Source: an uncultured Collinsella sp.
GTDB lineage: Bacteria > Actinomycetota > Coriobacteriia > Coriobacteriales > Coriobacteriaceae
DNA: 23,271 bases
Reading direction: 5' to 3'
Assembly (NCBI GenBank): GCA_900551815.1
Contig: URXE01000038.1
Span: 1-23,271 of the forward strand
Positions 6,706 through 14,155 of this stretch are shown here, piece by piece. A program made the translations under genes and the position numbers. A model generated the notes under the pieces. That model saw only the letters and a list, made by a program, of their open reading frames with translations, was not told where the DNA came from and did not search any database. Position 1 is the first letter of the stretch; each line of letters begins with the position of its first letter.

Positions 6706-7644
6706 CTACTCCTTCGACTCGTTCTGAACTTTGCCGGCGGTCAGCATCTGCTCGAACATCGAGGTCGACTGTGAGAAATCGCTCGGCAGCACGACCGTCG
6801 AGGTTTTGCCCGTGCGAGCAAACTCCGTCATCATCTCGGACCACTGCGTAAACATGAACAGCTGGTTGGCCTCATCGTTGCCGACGCCCGTCTCCTGGAT
6901 AATCTCGAGCGAGTCCTTGATGCCCAGCGCGATGGCTTTGCGCTGGTTGGCGATGCCTTCGCCTGCCTTTTCCATCGCCTCGGCCTCGGCGGTCGCCTCG
7001 GTAACGCGCTTGATGCGATCGGCCTCGGCGAGCTCCTGCGCAGCGGCGCGCTTTCGCTGGGCGGCGTTGATGTCGTTCATGGAGTTCTCGACCTCGGTCG
7101 GCAGCGCGATCTTGGTGATAAGTGTCGACACGAGGGTGAAGCCGTAGGCGGCCATCTGCTCGGACACGGTGGCGTTGACGTCCTTGGCGATATCGTCTTT
7201 TTTGGCAAAGACCTCATCGAGCGTGTAGACGGGGATGGAAGAGCGCAGGGCATCGGTGATGAAGTCACGCATTTGGTCGACGGGCTCCTGCAGCATGTAA
7301 TAGCTCTTGTAGATGCCCGAATCTGCCGGGCCGACGCCCATGTCATAGCTCACGTGGTACTGAGCAGAGACCTCAAGGCCGATAGTCACGTTGTCCTGGG
7401 TCTTAACGTCGATGCCAAAGCCGTTTTTCATGGTGCGCAGACTCACCGTGGCGGCTTTGCGGTCGATCACGGGCACCTTCATGTGGAAGCCCGCGTTGAC
7501 GATGCGGTTGAACTTGCCCAGACGCTCGATGATCACAGCATGCTGCTGTTCAACGACATAGCAGGCGTTGGGGAGCAGTAGCAACAAAATGATGATGGGA
7601 AGTAGAAGGCTCGTAAGGGTAGCGATGATACCGGACAACAGCAT
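6706..7644 (-). CDS. SPFH/band-7 (stomatin-like) membrane protein
   Basis: This 312-residue protein belongs to the stomatin/prohibitin/flotillin family, which forms membrane-anchored oligomeric scaffolds; the client in this organism is unknown. The start ATG at 7644 has AGAGGAG 5 nt upstream; an in-frame GTG 7 codons earlier only reads through that site. Residues 2-25 are a membrane helix. The SPFH domain follows (YVVEQQHAVIIERLGKF, then FHMKVPVIDRKAATVSLRT). An Ala/Glu/Lys/Arg-rich coiled coil occupies about residues 195-245 (RKRAAAQELAEADRIKRV). It is the first gene of a pair with rlmH. There is no neighbouring NfeD-type protease, its common partner elsewhere. Confidence 0.9.
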   Translation of the reverse strand: MLLSGIIATLTSLLLPIIILLLLLPNACYVVEQQHAVIIERLGKFNRIVNAGFHMKVPVIDRKAATVSLRTMKNGFGIDVKTQDNVTIGLEVSAQYHVSYDMGVGPADSGIYKSYYMLQEPVDQMRDFITDALRSSIPVYTLDEVFAKKDDIAKDVNATVSEQMAAYGFTLVSTLITKIALPTEVENSMNDINAAQRKRAAAQELAEADRIKRVTEATAEAEAMEKAGEGIANQRKAIALGIKDSLEIIQETGVGNDEANQLFMFTQWSEMMTEFARTGKTSTVVLPSDFSQSTSMFEQMLTAGKVQNESKE

Positions 7645-7718
7645 GGTTTCTCCTCTGATAGGCACGCGTTGGGACTAGGATACCCGCACGAAGCAGCTGT
7701 GTGACACCAACAAGAGGA

Positions 7719-7943
7719 CCCGTGGTCAAAAAAGGCCAAATATGAGTACTGTTACCAGTTTAGTAACAGCGTATTTGGGTCAAAATCGCCTCTTTGAACC
7801 CGAGGTCTATCGAATTTACTTCGTTTTGTCTCAAGATTGGGTCAAATTAGCGTACATCTGTTGCGCAAAATGAACAAAAATGGCTTCGTGAAATGTCTCC
7901 ATTTTCGTGCCAGTACTCATATTTGCCACTTTTTGACCACGGG
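7719..7943. repeat. MITE-like element with 32-bp terminal inverted repeats
   Basis: The left arm 7719-7750 and the reverse complement of the right arm 7912-7943 agree at 29 of 32 positions. Both begin CCCGTGGTCAAAAA and end CAAATATGAGTACT. They enclose 161 bp of AT-rich sequence. No clear target-site duplication flanks the arms. The string GGTCAAA occurs at 7724, 7778, 7840 and 7968 on the plus strand and once on the minus strand (7932-7938). Each arm supplies an ATG-AGT-ACT start: a plus-strand frame of 43 codons (7742-7873) and a minus-strand frame of 29 codons (7831-7920), converging on each other. No transposase is present. It could be a non-autonomous mobile element, a large regulatory palindrome or a structured RNA. 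Confidence 0.6.
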
Positions 7944-7995
7944 GGCATCTACCGCGCGAAATCGATAGGTCAAATCTGCCAAAAACGGCCCGTAA

Positions 7996-8025
7996 CAAAA
8001 AAGCTCCCATTGCTGGGAGCTCTTT
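7996..8025 (-). terminator. Rho-independent terminator of tRNA-Leu
   Basis: On the minus strand AGCTCCCA and TGGGAGCT form a perfect 8-bp stem around GCAA, followed by TTTTT. It begins about 12 nt beyond the tRNA 3' end. Confidence 0.88.
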
Positions 8026-8032
8026 CATTTAA

Positions 8033-8119
8033 TGGTGCGGGCGAAAGGACTTGAACCTTCATGGGGTTGCCCCCATACGGACCTGAACCGTACGCGTCTG
8101 CCAATTCCGCCACGCCCGC
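8033..8119 (-). tRNA. tRNA-Leu (anticodon CAG)
   Basis: This is a class II tRNA of 87 nt with encoded CCA. The acceptor stem GCGGGCG/CGCCCGC is perfect. The anticodon stem TACGG/CCGTA encloses TTCAGGT, giving CAG, which reads CUG. The variable arm TGGGGGCAACCCCA and T-arm AAGGTTCAAGTCCTT are intact. Confidence 0.96.
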
Positions 8120-8130
8120 GTGCAGGAATT

Positions 8131-8159
8131 AGAATAACGGAGCGCCACCGCGAACGCAA
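8131..8159 (-). promoter_or_regulatory. Promoter of tRNA-Leu
   Basis: On the minus strand TTGCGT (8154-8159) and TATTCT (8131-8136) are separated by 17 nt, with the -10 ending 11 nt before the tRNA. Confidence 0.6.
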
Positions 8160-8162
8160 GAA

Positions 8163-9080
8163 CTATTTTTGAAAAAGTTTGCAGGCATTTTCCCAGGCGG
8201 CTCGAGCAACTGCTTCAGCGTCCTCGCCGGTACGATCGACGCGGTCGTTGACCAGCGCGTTTGCTGTGATGGAAATCATTGCAGGCTCGCACTCAAGACC
8301 GCGAATGGGCTCCGGCGCCATATAGGGACAATCCGTCTCGAACAAAATACGATCGAGCGGGGTCGCCGCAAATGCCTCGCGCACGTCGTCGTTGCGCTTA
8401 AAGGTAGCCGCGCCGCCATAGGCGATGTAACAACCCAAATCCACAAAGCGCTCCATCGTGGCTCGGTCCTCGCCAAAGCAGTGCAGTACGCAACCGGCCT
8501 GGGGCACGCCGACCTCGCGCAACACGTTGTAGGCGTCCACATGCGAGGTGCGCTCCCCATCCGAGTCCTCGTGCCGCAGGTGCAGCTCCACTGGCACATT
8601 GCGGTGCACGGCAACTTCGAGCTGACGCGCCATGCAATCAATCTGCACGTCATGAGGCGCCGGCGCGACATCGTCGTCATAGTCCATGTGGTAGTCCAGA
8701 CCGATCTCGCCGATACCGACGCACAAAGGGTCATCGAGCGAGGCAACGACCTGTGCGTGAATTTCGTCGGTATAATCCGGTGCGCCATACGGGTGCACAC
8801 CGACGAGATACTTGATCTGCGGGATATCCCGCATCGGCAGAATCTCGCGAACCAGCCAGTCGCTATAGTCCGTCACGCTGCGTTTGTCAGCGATGGGGTC
8901 GAACATCGTCACCAACAGGTCGACGCCCGCGGCTTTGGCGCGCACGAGCGTCTCGGGCACTTCCTTGCTCCAAAATGAGAGCAGGTGTGCATGCGTATCG
9001 GCAAGCGGCGCAAGCGGCACCGGGCAGGCCACCGTTTTCTTCTTTTTGGTAAACGTCACGCGTTCGACATTAGGCGTCAT
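8163..9080 (-). CDS. TatD-family metal-dependent hydrolase (putative DNase)
   Basis: This 305-residue TIM-barrel hydrolase belongs to the TatD family, whose studied members are Mg-dependent 3'-5' DNases or D-aminoacyl-tRNA deacylases; the substrate here is not established. The ATG at 9080 is chosen because AGGAG lies 7 nt upstream; a longer frame upstream to 9191 only overlaps rsmA. Metal ligands are visible: DTHAHL (His30, His32), GEIGLDYH, ELHLRHED, LHCFGED and ETDCPYMAPEP. The gene overlaps the end of rsmA by 11 nt, so the two are translationally coupled. A TatD-RsmA neighbourhood is common in Gram-positive bacteria. No terminator follows before the tRNA-Leu promoter. Confidence 0.92.
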   Translation of the reverse strand: MTPNVERVTFTKKKKTVACPVPLAPLADTHAHLLSFWSKEVPETLVRAKAAGVDLLVTMFDPIADKRSVTDYSDWLVREILPMRDIPQIKYLVGVHPYGAPDYTDEIHAQVVASLDDPLCVGIGEIGLDYHMDYDDDVAPAPHDVQIDCMARQLEVAVHRNVPVELHLRHEDSDGERTSHVDAYNVLREVGVPQAGCVLHCFGEDRATMERFVDLGCYIAYGGAATFKRNDDVREAFAATPLDRILFETDCPYMAPEPIRGLECEPAMISITANALVNDRVDRTGEDAEAVARAAWENACKLFQK

Positions 9081-9930
9081 GGGAAAGCTCCTGAGCCAAG
9101 CGGACAAAGGCGGCAACGTCGAGCGTCTCGGCGCGCGTGGTAGGTGCGATACCGCAGGCCTCAAAAGCGGCGTCGAGCGCGTCCTTGGCAAAGCCGTTGG
9201 CGCTCATGGAGTTGCGGATCGTCTTGCGGCGCTGGGCAAATGCAGCGTCGATCACACGGGCCACAAACTCGCGGTCGATGCTCTCGGGTACCACACCGTC
9301 AACGCGATCGATGCGCACTACGGCAGAATCCACATGCGGCGCCGGCATAAAGCAGCGCGGCGGCACCTCAAAGCGACCCGTAACCTGCGCATACAGGCCG
9401 AGCTTTGCCGTATAGCCGCCATAGGTCTTGTTGCCCGGCGTTGCGCCAATACGATCTGCAACTTCCTTTTGCACCATGACGACAGCGCGCTTAAGCGCGG
9501 GCATCGTCTGGAAGAACTGAAGGATGATCGTTGCCGCCACGTTATAGGGCAGATTCGCGACAAACACCGTGGGTTCACCACCGGCGGCCTGCTCAATCTG
9601 CTCCGGCGTCACTTTGAGCGCGTCGCCCATGATAAAGCGAAAGTTGGCATAGTCGGCGGCGTGGGCATCAAGCACCGGCTCAAGCTCGGGATCGGCCTCA
9701 ATCGACGTAACGCACGCCGCCTCCTGCAGCAGGGCCAACGTCAGTGTGCCGCAACCCGGGCCGACCTCGAGCACGCGCTCATCGCCCGCAAGCTCAGCGA
9801 GCTCACAGATACGTTCGATCACATGGTTGTCGATCAGGAAGTTTTGGCCCAGGCGATGCTTGGTCGCAAGGCCAAACTCCTCTAGCAGCTCCCTAGTTGC
9901 CGTGGGGTTTGCCAAAGGCGAAGTTGTCAT
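9070..9930 (-). CDS. rsmA: 16S rRNA (adenine(1518)-N6/adenine(1519)-N6)-dimethyltransferase
   Basis: This 286-residue enzyme (KsgA) dimethylates two adjacent adenines in helix 45 of 16S rRNA, late in 30S assembly, using S-adenosylmethionine. Motifs visible are KHRLGQNFLID (24-34), the cofactor loop VLEVGPGCGTLT (53-64), the acidic IEAD at 77-80, and the catalytic NLPYN at 126-130. The C-terminal RNA-binding region includes FAQRRKTIRNSM. The start ATG at 9930 has GGAGG upstream. It overlaps tatD by 11 nt. The length is normal for the family. Loss of this enzyme gives kasugamycin resistance in many bacteria. Confidence 0.96.
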   Translation of the reverse strand: MTTSPLANPTATRELLEEFGLATKHRLGQNFLIDNHVIERICELAELAGDERVLEVGPGCGTLTLALLQEAACVTSIEADPELEPVLDAHAADYANFRFIMGDALKVTPEQIEQAAGGEPTVFVANLPYNVAATIILQFFQTMPALKRAVVMVQKEVADRIGATPGNKTYGGYTAKLGLYAQVTGRFEVPPRCFMPAPHVDSAVVRIDRVDGVVPESIDREFVARVIDAAFAQRRKTIRNSMSANGFAKDALDAAFEACGIAPTTRAETLDVAAFVRLAQELSHDA

Positions 9931-9964
9931 GGTTGCCTCCTTAACATGGTGGCTGCATCGTAAA

Positions 9965-9999
9965 GCAAAAGGGCATGGACCGTTGCGGCCATGCCCTTA
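9965..9999 (-). terminator. Rho-independent terminator of metG
   Basis: On the minus strand AAGGGCATGG and CCATGCCCTT form a long stem closed by CCG-CAA-CGG, followed by TTTTGC. It lies 38 nt after the metG stop. Confidence 0.85.
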
Positions 10000-10037
10000 C
10001 ATCTAAACAGCAAATTGCCGATATGGCGCGCGGCGGC

Positions 10038-11639
10038 TTAGCCCAGACGCGGGAACAGCGGCTCGCCCTTCTCGACGGGCTGACCACCGGCAAGCAAGCC
10101 CCAAGCGCAAATGCCCTTGAGGTCGTCGCTCGCGGCCTCGTCCTCGCACGACAGGCGGCGCAGGGCCTCGGCAGAAGTCTGGGGCATGAGCGGCATCAGC
10201 AGGTGAGCGGCAATACGGATAGCCTCGAGCAGGTTGTAGATCACAAATGCCAGCTCGTCAGCCTTGGTCTCGTCCTTGGCAAGCGCCCAGGGCTCGGAGT
10301 CCTCGATGTAGTGGTTGGCGGCATGGATGAGCTCCATGACCTCGTCCTTAGCTCCACCATAATCGAGCACGTCCATCTTGGCCATGTAGCGATCGACCAG
10401 GCCATCGGCAATCTTTGCCAACGGGTTGTCGAACGCATCGAACGATGCGGGCTTGGCGGGCGCGCAACCGTCAAAGTACTTGCCGCTCATGTTGAGCGAA
10501 CGCGAGATAAGGTTGCCCCAGCTGTTGGCCAGGTCGGCGTTGTAGACCTGCTCCATGCGGTCGAAGCTGATGGCGCCGTCGGTACCGGGGACGACGTCGG
10601 TCATGAAGTAGTAGCGATAGCCCTCGACGCCCAGCATGTCGATAACGTCCTGCGGAGCGATGGCGTTGCCGCGGCTCTTGGACATCTTCTCGGCCTTGCC
10701 AGTCTCGGCATTGCGCACGGTCAGGAAGCCGTGGGCAAAGACGTGCTCGGGCAGGGCCTCGCCAATGGCCATGAGCATGGCGGGCCAAATGACGCAGTGG
10801 AAGCGGATGATGTCCTTACCCACGATGTGGAACTGCGCGGGCCAGCGATAGGCCAGCTCGGCACGCGCCTCATCGGTGTCGACACCGTAGCCGACGGCCG
10901 TCATATAGTTGAGCAGCGCATCGAACCACACGTAGGTCACGTGGCCCTCGTCAAACGGGACCTGAATGCCCCAGTCAAAGCTCGTACGGCTCACGGAAAG
11001 GTCGTTAAGGCCGCCCTCGACAAAGCTGCGTACCTCATTCATACGGAACGCAGGCTCGACAAAGTCGGGGTGCTCGTCATAGAGCTTGAGCAGCTTGTCC
11101 TGGAAGGCGGAAAGCTTAAAGAAGTAGGACTCCTCCTGCACGCGCTCGAGCGGACGGTGGCAGTCGGGGCACAGGTGCTGGCCGACGCTGCCGTACTCCT
11201 CGTCGCCCTTCTGGACCTGCGTATCGGTGAAGTAGGTCTCGTCAGGCACGCAATACCAGCCGTCGTAGCTGCCCTTATACAGGTAACCGGACTCCTTCAT
11301 GCGCTCCCACAGGTACTGCACGGCATGATGCTGGCGCGGCTCGGTGGTGCGGATGAAGTCGTCGTTGGAAATCTCGAGCTTGCTCCAAAGCTCCTTGAAG
11401 TGCGGAGCCTGGCTGTCGGTCCACTCCTGCGGCGTCATGCCATGCTTGGCTGCGGCCTCGGCGACCTTCTCGCCGTGCTCGTCCATGCCGGTCAGGAACT
11501 TGACGTTGTAGCCGGCGGAGCGGCGATAGCGAGCCTGGACGTCGGCGATGATGGTGGAATAAGCCGTGCCCAGGTGCGGATCGGCGTTGACGTAGTAGAT
11601 GGGCGTCGTGATAAAGAACGAAGGCTTGCTTTGATCCAT
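10038..11639 (-). CDS. metG: Methionine--tRNA ligase
   Basis: This class I synthetase of 533 residues attaches methionine to initiator and elongator tRNA-Met. The ATP-binding HIGH-type motif is HLGT at 22-25 and the KMSKS loop is at 318-322. The connective-peptide zinc region has Cys130 and the CPDC pair at 157-160, but the position expected to hold the second Cys of the first pair is Asp133 (YCVPDETYFT). The C-terminus ends soon after the anticodon-binding helical bundle, without the EMAP-like tRNA-binding extension seen in longer MetRS. GGAGG lies 9 nt before the ATG at 11639. rsmI ends 69 nt upstream in the same direction. A strong terminator follows. Confidence 0.96.
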   Translation of the reverse strand: MDQSKPSFFITTPIYYVNADPHLGTAYSTIIADVQARYRRSAGYNVKFLTGMDEHGEKVAEAAAKHGMTPQEWTDSQAPHFKELWSKLEISNDDFIRTTEPRQHHAVQYLWERMKESGYLYKGSYDGWYCVPDETYFTDTQVQKGDEEYGSVGQHLCPDCHRPLERVQEESYFFKLSAFQDKLLKLYDEHPDFVEPAFRMNEVRSFVEGGLNDLSVSRTSFDWGIQVPFDEGHVTYVWFDALLNYMTAVGYGVDTDEARAELAYRWPAQFHIVGKDIIRFHCVIWPAMLMAIGEALPEHVFAHGFLTVRNAETGKAEKMSKSRGNAIAPQDVIDMLGVEGYRYYFMTDVVPGTDGAISFDRMEQVYNADLANSWGNLISRSLNMSGKYFDGCAPAKPASFDAFDNPLAKIADGLVDRYMAKMDVLDYGGAKDEVMELIHAANHYIEDSEPWALAKDETKADELAFVIYNLLEAIRIAAHLLMPLMPQTSAEALRRLSCEDEAASDDLKGICAWGLLAGGQPVEKGEPLFPRLG

Positions 11640-11708
11640 GGGGTTTGTCCTCCAGAAAAACGTTGCATACAGGGGATGATTCTAGCGCAAGGGCTGGATA
11701 TCCTCCAT

Positions 11709-12587
11709 CTATTGCATATCGAGCACCATGGCATAGACATCGCGCTTGCGGCGCGAATACTTCTGAGACAGGCGCTTGGCCACCGCAGAGGCGGGCTCCC
11801 CCTCCTCGAGCGCGGCGCGGATATCCTCGCGCAGGGCCTCATCGGAATCCGCTGCCGCGGCGCCAACCGGCACGATACCGGCCTCCTCGTCCTCGCTCGG
11901 CGGCGCGATGACCAGCGCAATCTCGCCCTTTACCTCGCCGCGAGCACGCAGCTCCTCGGCGAGCTGGGCAGCGGGCCCGCGCAAGACCTCCTCGTGCAGC
12001 TTGGTGAGTTCGCGGCAGACGGCAACCTCACGCTGGGGAAAGACCTCCGCCACGGCCTCGAGCGTCGCCACGATGCGATGTGGAGACTCGTAGAAGATGA
12101 GCGCGCCGGGCACTACGGCAAGGCGCTGCAAACGGCGCACGCGGTCGCCGTGCTTTCGGCCCAAAAAGCCCTCGAAGAAAAAATGCTCGCAGGGAATGCC
12201 GGACGAAACGAGCGCCGTGACGCAAGCAGAGGGCCCGGGGATAACTTCGACGGGCACATCGGCCTCACGCGCTGCCTCGACCAGCGCCTGGCCGGGGTCG
12301 GACACACTCGGCATGCCGGCGTCCGAGGCAAAGGCGAGGGTCTCCCCCGCCAGCAGGCGGTCGACCAGGCCGGCGGCGCGACTGGCGATCACATTCTCGT
12401 CGCAACGGACAAGCGGCTTGGAAATGCCCAGATGCATCAGCAGCTTTGACGTCACACGCGTGTCTTCGCAGCAAATGGCATCGGCGGCGGCAAAGGCCTC
12501 GCCAACGCGCGGGGACAGGTCGCCCAGGTTGCCGATGGGCGTGCCGACCACATAGAGTTTGCCCGTATGGGCGCTGTTTTGCGTCAT
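11709..12587 (-). CDS. rsmI: 16S rRNA (cytidine(1402)-2'-O)-methyltransferase
   Basis: This 292-residue enzyme methylates the ribose of C1402 in the 30S decoding centre, using S-adenosylmethionine. It has the tetrapyrrole-methylase fold: GTPIGNLGDLSPR (15-27), CCEDTR (39-44), ASDAGMPSVSDPG in the cofactor pocket, EVIPGPSA and FYESPHRI all match the family. The C-terminal region contains an Ala/Glu-rich linker followed by LSQKYSRRKRDVYAMVL, the usual RsmI tail. The ATG at 12587 lies 6 nt after the stop of the upstream GH5-like gene, with only a weak AGG-type site, suggesting coupled translation. metG follows after 69 nt. Confidence 0.95.
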   Translation of the reverse strand: MTQNSAHTGKLYVVGTPIGNLGDLSPRVGEAFAAADAICCEDTRVTSKLLMHLGISKPLVRCDENVIASRAAGLVDRLLAGETLAFASDAGMPSVSDPGQALVEAAREADVPVEVIPGPSACVTALVSSGIPCEHFFFEGFLGRKHGDRVRRLQRLAVVPGALIFYESPHRIVATLEAVAEVFPQREVAVCRELTKLHEEVLRGPAAQLAEELRARGEVKGEIALVIAPPSEDEEAGIVPVGAAAADSDEALREDIRAALEEGEPASAVAKRLSQKYSRRKRDVYAMVLDMQ

Positions 12588-12593
12588 ATCAAC

Positions 12594-13655
12594 CTATTCA
12601 ATCATGCCGCGCTCGAGCGTACCGAGTGCCGCGCGGGCGTCCCATGCTGCAATGCGCTTCTCGGTCTTCCACGTTTGGAAGAACCAACCGGCAGCCGGCG
12701 CAAACGAAGCCAGCTGGTTGGCGATAAACACGCGCTCGTAGGCATTGCGGCCCTCGGGCGTAACCGACGAGTTGGCAAAGATCGCCGCGCCCGACCATTC
12801 GCCCACCAGCACGGGGAACCCTGTCGAGATCGCTTCTTTAAGCTCGCGCTTGTTACGCGAAATCGCCGTCGTCAGCCCGCGGGGGCTCGTGATGTCGAGC
12901 GCATACTCGTCGCGGTAATGGTACAGGTGAAGGTCCATGTAGACGTTCTTGTACTTGGCACCGCGCATAAAATGCTTCCACTCGCTGGGATGCCCCGAAG
13001 ACGAGAAGACGACGATCTTATCCTCGGGCATATACGAACGGACGAGCTCGTAGGCATCGCGATAGAAATTGCGCAGGTAGTGGGCCGGAATGCCATCCGT
13101 CATGGTAAAGAGGCTCTTGCGGACGCTCATCTGCGGCGTGTCCAGCAGCTCAATGCCCAGCAGGCTCTCGGCCTCGCCGTAGCGATCGGCCAGGCGCTCG
13201 AGCACGTCGAGTGCGACATGACGGCCATTGGTGGACGAATGCCACTCGACAACAGCCTCTGGCGTAGTGGGCGAATCGTTGGAATCGCCCTGGCCACCGG
13301 GCACCGTTGCCAAGTCGAGCAGCACGCGGATGTCGTACTTGGCAGCCCACTCAATCGCACGGTCGATGTAGTCGACAACCGAGATGTAGGACGCATCGGA
13401 CTCCTGCGAGCCAAAAGCATACCAGGGCACCGGCAGACGCACGGCATTGAGGCCGATCTGCGCCATACGGCGAAAATCGTCCTCACTCACAAACGTCTCG
13501 TAATGACGGCGCATGCGCTCGTTATAGGCGGCGGTGCCCATGGCCTCCTGCAGCTCGGCCGCATTGGATGCGCCGGTCGCCGCGTATAGCGACGGGGTCA
13601 CCCAAGGCTCGGGAATAAACCAGCCAGAGAGATTAACGCCGAGTATCCTCTCCAT
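12594..13655 (-). CDS. GH5-like protein (exo-1,3-beta-glucanase type), active site degenerate
   Basis: This 353-residue TIM-barrel protein resembles GH5 exo-beta-1,3-glucanases. The start ATG at 13655 has GGGGG 5 nt upstream. Family-like stretches are GVNLSGWFIPEPWVTPSLY (6-24), HYETFVSEDDFRRMAQIGLN (51-70), VRLPVPWYAF (72-81), LDLATVPGGQ (113-122), GIELLDTPQ (167-175), DLHLYHY (241-247), VLVGEWSG (282-289) and GWFFQTWKTE (323-332). The probable nucleophile Glu286 and Arg73 are kept. However the family's DLHG His is Ala116, the Asn-Glu acid/base pair is Asp172-Thr173, and a conserved Trp is Gln327. So hydrolysis is doubtful; a binding or regulatory role is possible. There is no signal peptide, so it is cytoplasmic. 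rsmI starts 6 nt downstream. Confidence 0.82.
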   Translation of the reverse strand: MERILGVNLSGWFIPEPWVTPSLYAATGASNAAELQEAMGTAAYNERMRRHYETFVSEDDFRRMAQIGLNAVRLPVPWYAFGSQESDASYISVVDYIDRAIEWAAKYDIRVLLDLATVPGGQGDSNDSPTTPEAVVEWHSSTNGRHVALDVLERLADRYGEAESLLGIELLDTPQMSVRKSLFTMTDGIPAHYLRNFYRDAYELVRSYMPEDKIVVFSSSGHPSEWKHFMRGAKYKNVYMDLHLYHYRDEYALDITSPRGLTTAISRNKRELKEAISTGFPVLVGEWSGAAIFANSSVTPEGRNAYERVFIANQLASFAPAAGWFFQTWKTEKRIAAWDARAALGTLERGMIE

Positions 13656-13720
13656 CACTGCCCCCTTCGAATCGTACAGGTCGAGCCTGCATCGTATTGC
13701 ATAGGAAAAGTATCGTTTTG

Positions 13721-13760
13721 AGTATACCCGCGCGTGCGGACAGACGACCGAACGGTCTGT
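13721..13760 (-). promoter_or_regulatory. Candidate promoter and TetR-type operator for the GH5-like gene
   Basis: On the minus strand TATACT (13721-13726) is a good -10; the position 17 nt upstream holds GGTCGT, a poor -35. That poor -35 lies within an inverted repeat GACCG-AA-CGGTC (13746-13757, plus-strand reading), flanked by AGAC and TCTGT, the kind of site bound by TetR-family dimers. No regulator gene is nearby. This is inference from pattern only. Confidence 0.35.
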
Positions 13761-13907
13761 AAAGTGGCGCAAAAGCGGGAGGAATGTCTGGGGCGGACCC
13801 GAGCTAGTGCGCCGAGATGTGCACGCACGTCGGAAGCAAGCGCCGGAAAGCGCATCCCGCTCTAAAACCCAATTCTGAGACGCATTTTACGCGGAACCCT
13901 ACATAAA

Positions 13908-13936
13908 AGAAAAGGACCCCTTTGCAGAGGTCCTAG
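13908..13936 (-). terminator. Rho-independent terminator of tRNA-Phe
   Basis: On the minus strand AGGACCTCT and AGGGGTCCT pair around GCAA with one G-T pair, followed by TTTCTTTT. It starts about 12 nt after the tRNA. Confidence 0.83.
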
Positions 13937-13947
13937 TCAATTCAAGG

Positions 13948-14020
<73 letters not shown>

Positions 14021-14052
14021 ATTTGAGGTGTGCCTTGTTTCAAGGCTTGATT

Positions 14053-14080
14053 AGTATAACCAAGGACGCGCTCCGGTCAA
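14053..14080 (-). promoter_or_regulatory. Promoter of tRNA-Phe
   Basis: On the minus strand TTGACC (14075-14080) and TATACT (14053-14058) are separated by 16 nt. Between the promoter and the tRNA the leader carries a 6-bp hairpin (GCCTTG-TTT-CAAGGC, 14032-14046). Confidence 0.65.
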
Positions 14081-14155
14081 CCGAGAATTTGAAAAAAGTT
14101 TTTGAGCACGGCGTCAGCCACAAGTCCGATCCTATAGAACAGCACGTTAGAGATA

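Larger units (their letters stand above)
7645..8032. other. 388-bp intergenic region with inverted-repeat element
   Basis: No conventional gene is visible. The segment holds the 5' flank of the SPFH gene, the inverted-repeat element at 7719-7943, a third patch with GGTCAAA at 7968-7974 and the tRNA-Leu terminator. Local base composition is clearly more AT-rich than in the flanking genes. Confidence 0.7.

Noticed and set aside
8169..9885. Two plus-strand frames (269 and 333 codons) opposite tatD and rsmA
   Set aside because: They overlap each other and two certain genes and have no start signals or motifs.
11640..11708. Possible S-box or T-box leader before metG
   Set aside because: The gap is only 69 nt and contains no T-box sequence, anti-terminator or terminator hairpin.
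9975..12449. 824-codon plus-strand open frame opposite metG and rsmI
   Set aside because: It crosses two well-supported genes and their gap, has no ribosome binding site or recognisable motif, and arises from high-GC codon bias on the other strand.
14100..14155. Terminator after the antitoxin gene
   Set aside because: Only a weak 5-bp stem with two G-T pairs precedes the T-run on the minus strand, which is not convincing.
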